Shown here: one piece after another, positions 62,164-64,000 of the stretch
Position numbering within the stretch: position 1 is the stretch's first letter
How the letters are laid out: every line of letters starts with the position of its first letter
Assembly: GCA_002329155.1 (NCBI GenBank)
Contig: DCXY01000049.1
Location: 179,205-243,204, forward strand
DNA: 64,000 bases
Direction: 5' to 3'
Source of the DNA: Stenotrophomonas sp. UBA2124
Lineage (GTDB): Bacteria; Pseudomonadota; Gammaproteobacteria; Xanthomonadales; Xanthomonadaceae
Made by a program: the position numbers and the translations under genes
The notes under the pieces: generated by a model
Told to the model about the DNA's origin: nothing
Seen by the model: the letters and a program-made list of their open reading frames with translations, nothing else
Database searches by the model: none

Positions 62164-63519
62164 TCAATACGCCGCATCAAACGCGAATATCGGCTTGCGC
62201 TTCTGCCAGGCACCCGCAGTGAAATCCGGGAACTCCAGCGTCTGGAAGCTGTTGGCTATCGACTGCTCGGACAGCGGCGTGATCGCACTCCACGTCACCG
62301 CATCGTAGATGTCGATGGGCATCGGTGCCCTTGCCTTCAGTGATTCGACGAAGGCGTGGATGACGAACCAGTCCATGCCGCCATGCCCTGCCCCTGCGGC
62401 GGTGCCGGCGTACTCCTTCCACAGCGGATGCTCGTACTGGTCCTGGTAGACCTTGAAGTCCTCCCACTTGTGCGGCGGGCTGCGGCCTTCGATGTGGATG
62501 CCCTCGTTGAGGTCCATCCACAGGCCCTTGGTGCCCTGCACGCGGAAGCCCAGCGAGTACGGGCGCGGCAGCGAGGTGTCGTGCTGCAGCAGGATGGTCT
62601 CGCCATTGGCGCAGGCCAGCGTGGTGGTGACGATGTCGCCCAGCTTGAACTTGACCTTGGTGCTGGGGTGCGTGGTACCGCCGCTCTTCTCCACGGTGTA
62701 CTCATGCAGGCCACGCGCCTTGCTGGCGAACGCATTGATATGGGTGAAGCGGTTGCCACGGTTGATGCCGGTATACATCGCGCAGGGGCCGATGCCGTGG
62801 CTGGGGTACAGCTCACCATTGCGCTTTACCGAATGCTCGGTGCGCCAGCGCGCTTCCGACCAGCCCTTGGCGCCGAATTCCACGCCACTGTCGTACGGGT
62901 GCTCCGGGTTGCCGTCGTTGAACTTCACCCCGCGCAGGTCGTGCTGGTAGCCACCCTGCAGGTGCACCAGCTCGCCGAACAGGCCGGCACGCACCATCTG
63001 CAGCGCGGCCATCACATCGCGGCGATAGCAGACGTTCTCCAGCAGCATGTACGGCGTGCCGGTATCGAGCTGGGTCTTGAGCACGTCCCAGTGGTCCTGC
63101 AGCGTGATGCCGGCCACCACCTCGCAGCCCACCGCCACCTTGGCCTGCATGGCGGCAATGGCCATCGGTGCGTGCCACTCCCATGGCGTGGCGATGATCA
63201 CGCCGTCCAGCCCGCGCAGTTCCAGCAGGCGCTTCCAGGCGTTGACGTCACCGTCCTGGCCGAAGGCGGTTGGCGCGGACTTGCCGGCCTTGGCCACCAT
63301 GTCCATGGCGCGGCCCAGCATGATCGGCTCGATGTCGCACAGCCCCAGAATCTCCACGTCGTCACGACGCAGCAGTTCGGTCAGCAGTACCTGGCCACGC
63401 ATGCCGGTGCCGATCATGCCCAGCCGCAGCGTGCGGCCCTTGGCCCATGCCGGCATGGTGGGGAGCAGCGTGGTGGCCGCAAGCGCGGCACCGGTCAACA
63501 GAAAATCCCTACGTTTCAT
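62164..63519 (-). CDS. Gfo/Idh/MocA oxidoreductase, GH109 (alpha-N-acetylgalactosaminidase) type
   Basis: A 451-residue protein with a twin-arginine signal (MKRRDFLLTGAALAATTLLP). The NAD-binding motif GMIGTGMRGQ, then IATPWEWHAPMAIAAMQAKV and GPCAMYTGINRGNRF follow GH109 enzymes. These use tightly bound NAD+ to cleave GalNAc glycosides by oxidation-elimination; cofactor loading before export explains the Tat signal. The start at 63519 is behind AAGAGGT. The divergent AgaS-like gene supports a GalNAc/amino-sugar role. Exact substrate is inferred. Confidence 0.85.
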   Translation of the reverse strand: MKRRDFLLTGAALAATTLLPTMPAWAKGRTLRLGMIGTGMRGQVLLTELLRRDDVEILGLCDIEPIMLGRAMDMVAKAGKSAPTAFGQDGDVNAWKRLLELRGLDGVIIATPWEWHAPMAIAAMQAKVAVGCEVVAGITLQDHWDVLKTQLDTGTPYMLLENVCYRRDVMAALQMVRAGLFGELVHLQGGYQHDLRGVKFNDGNPEHPYDSGVEFGAKGWSEARWRTEHSVKRNGELYPSHGIGPCAMYTGINRGNRFTHINAFASKARGLHEYTVEKSGGTTHPSTKVKFKLGDIVTTTLACANGETILLQHDTSLPRPYSLGFRVQGTKGLWMDLNEGIHIEGRSPPHKWEDFKVYQDQYEHPLWKEYAGTAAGAGHGGMDWFVIHAFVESLKARAPMPIDIYDAVTWSAITPLSEQSIANSFQTLEFPDFTAGAWQKRKPIFAFDAAY

Positions 63520-63699
63520 CACAAATGGCACCTCTTGGTAAGCCGGCGCCAGCCACAGCCGCCGCACTGGAAACACTGAAACATGGCTGCCGGAACATCG
63601 CGCCCTGGCTGGACGAAGGACAGCTGGAGAAGCAGTTGCCTGATTCGACTCTAGACCAGAAAATCGGAATGCGTCAATTAAATGAAAGAAAATAATAAG

Positions 63700-63755
63700 A
63701 TTTTCCGGAGAAAGGAAAGATGCTGCAGCGCGGTACTTTCATCTCCCCGGAAAAT
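63700..63755. promoter_or_regulatory. 20-bp imperfect inverted repeat in the divergent promoter region
   Basis: Arms 63700-63719 (starting ATTTTCCGG) and 63736-63755 (ending CCGGAAAAT) pair at 17 of 20 positions around a 16-nt spacer. The region 63520-63917 is markedly A/T-richer than its surroundings, contains no credible gene, and separates the divergent GH109 and AgaS-like genes. A second short dyad, CTTTCGTATTT with its partner AATAAACGAAAG, lies near 63857-63894. Both are operator candidates. Confidence 0.5.
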
Positions 63756-63917
63756 TGCCGCACCACCCACTGAATGCAGGCTCCGGGCACTTCACCGCAT
63801 CGCGGAAGAAAGCGGGCGGCGAGCGATGGGGCTCCGGCAATTTCTTTTTTATTTCTTTCGTATTTTGACTTCCCGAAAGAAATAAACGAAAGTGGCGGCA
63901 AGTTACAGGAATCACGC

Positions 63918-64000
63918 ATGCACCCCACCACGCTTTCAGATCTATCCATCTGGCACCGATTGGGCGGCGCCGATACCGCCACCGAGATAGCCCAGCAACC
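63918..64000 (+). CDS. Start of an AgaS/SIS-type sugar isomerase gene (runs off window)
   Basis: An ATG at 63918, behind AGGA, opens 27 codons to the window end: MHPTTLSDLSIWHRLGGADT then ATEIAQQP. The segment TATEIAQQP resembles the N-terminus of AgaS-like SIS-domain isomerases/deaminases of amino-sugar catabolism (TA-x-EI-x-x-QP). The short length limits certainty. Its divergent placement from a GH109-type enzyme is consistent with an N-acetylgalactosamine pathway. Confidence 0.55.
   Translation, partial: MHPTTLSDLSIWHRLGGADTATEIAQQ

Noticed and set aside
63674..63982. 102-codon minus-strand frame at the right edge
   Set aside because: Covers the A/T-rich divergent promoter and the start of the AgaS-like gene; no ribosome site and no family features.

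Overview
This is a GC-rich, gene-dense chromosomal segment with no phage, integrase, IS element, CRISPR array, rRNA or tRNA that I could recognise. Gene order and protein sequence point to the gammaproteobacterial family Xanthomonadaceae (Stenotrophomonas/Xanthomonas/Pseudoxanthomonas relatives). The evidence is the block rpoE-rseA-mucD-lepA-lepB-DUF4845-rnc-era-recO, the clade-typical LepA N-terminus, TonB-dependent receptors and families of GC-rich palindromic intergenic repeats. The genus is an inference.

Layout. 1-8.5 kb: the 5' part of an aidB-like acyl-CoA dehydrogenase gene, an FAD monooxygenase, a cold-shock protein, a purine-salvage and wall-recycling group (methylthioinosine phosphorylase, hpt, nagZ), an FrnE-type DsbA protein, a CYTH protein with rlmD, and a receiver-HPt protein. 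8.5-17.3 kb: housekeeping and envelope-stress block, all on the minus strand, headed by an rpoE gene with a sigma-E-like promoter of its own. 17.5-19.5 kb: a bifunctional beta-oxidation enzyme, followed by a repeat-filled gap. 20.2-29.4 kb: a complete cbb3 oxidase locus (ccoNOQP, a small membrane protein, ccoG, fixH, ccoI, ccoS, a SafE-like protein) behind a perfect FNR/Anr box. 29.4-35 kb: a cation efflux protein, DsbG, an unusual Lgt-like/TlpA fusion, a globin-coupled diguanylate cyclase and a secreted metallophosphatase. 35-42.4 kb: a DNR-type regulator divergent from an ABC importer (its binding-protein gene is frameshifted), a four-helix membrane protein, a TonB-dependent receptor and a periplasmic cupin. 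A facing minus-strand pair (DUF2249 protein and a small periplasmic protein) follows, behind another perfect FNR/DNR box.

42.6-54.1 kb: a minus-strand block with the order ECF sigma, FecR, STN-type TonB receptor, TlpA/DUF4369 lipoprotein, DsbD, M16 peptidase (active), M16 peptidase (inactive partner), ending in a terminator. I read it as a candidate system that imports a disulfide-containing protein or peptide, reduces it and degrades it; this is the best candidate here for an undescribed system. 54.4-64 kb: mutS, katA with an upstream dyad, a DUF937 protein, hslR, a MATE transporter, a Tat-exported GH109-type oxidoreductase/glycosidase and the start of an AgaS-like sugar isomerase gene.

Two themes link the accessory genes. 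One is low-oxygen/NO physiology: cbb3 oxidase, FNR/DNR boxes, globin-DGC and DNR regulator. The other is thiol-disulfide exchange in the envelope: FrnE, DsbG, two TlpA-type proteins and DsbD. Functions are inferred from sequence only. Start codons were chosen from ribosome-binding sites, signal peptides, overlaps and family length, and several remain uncertain as noted.
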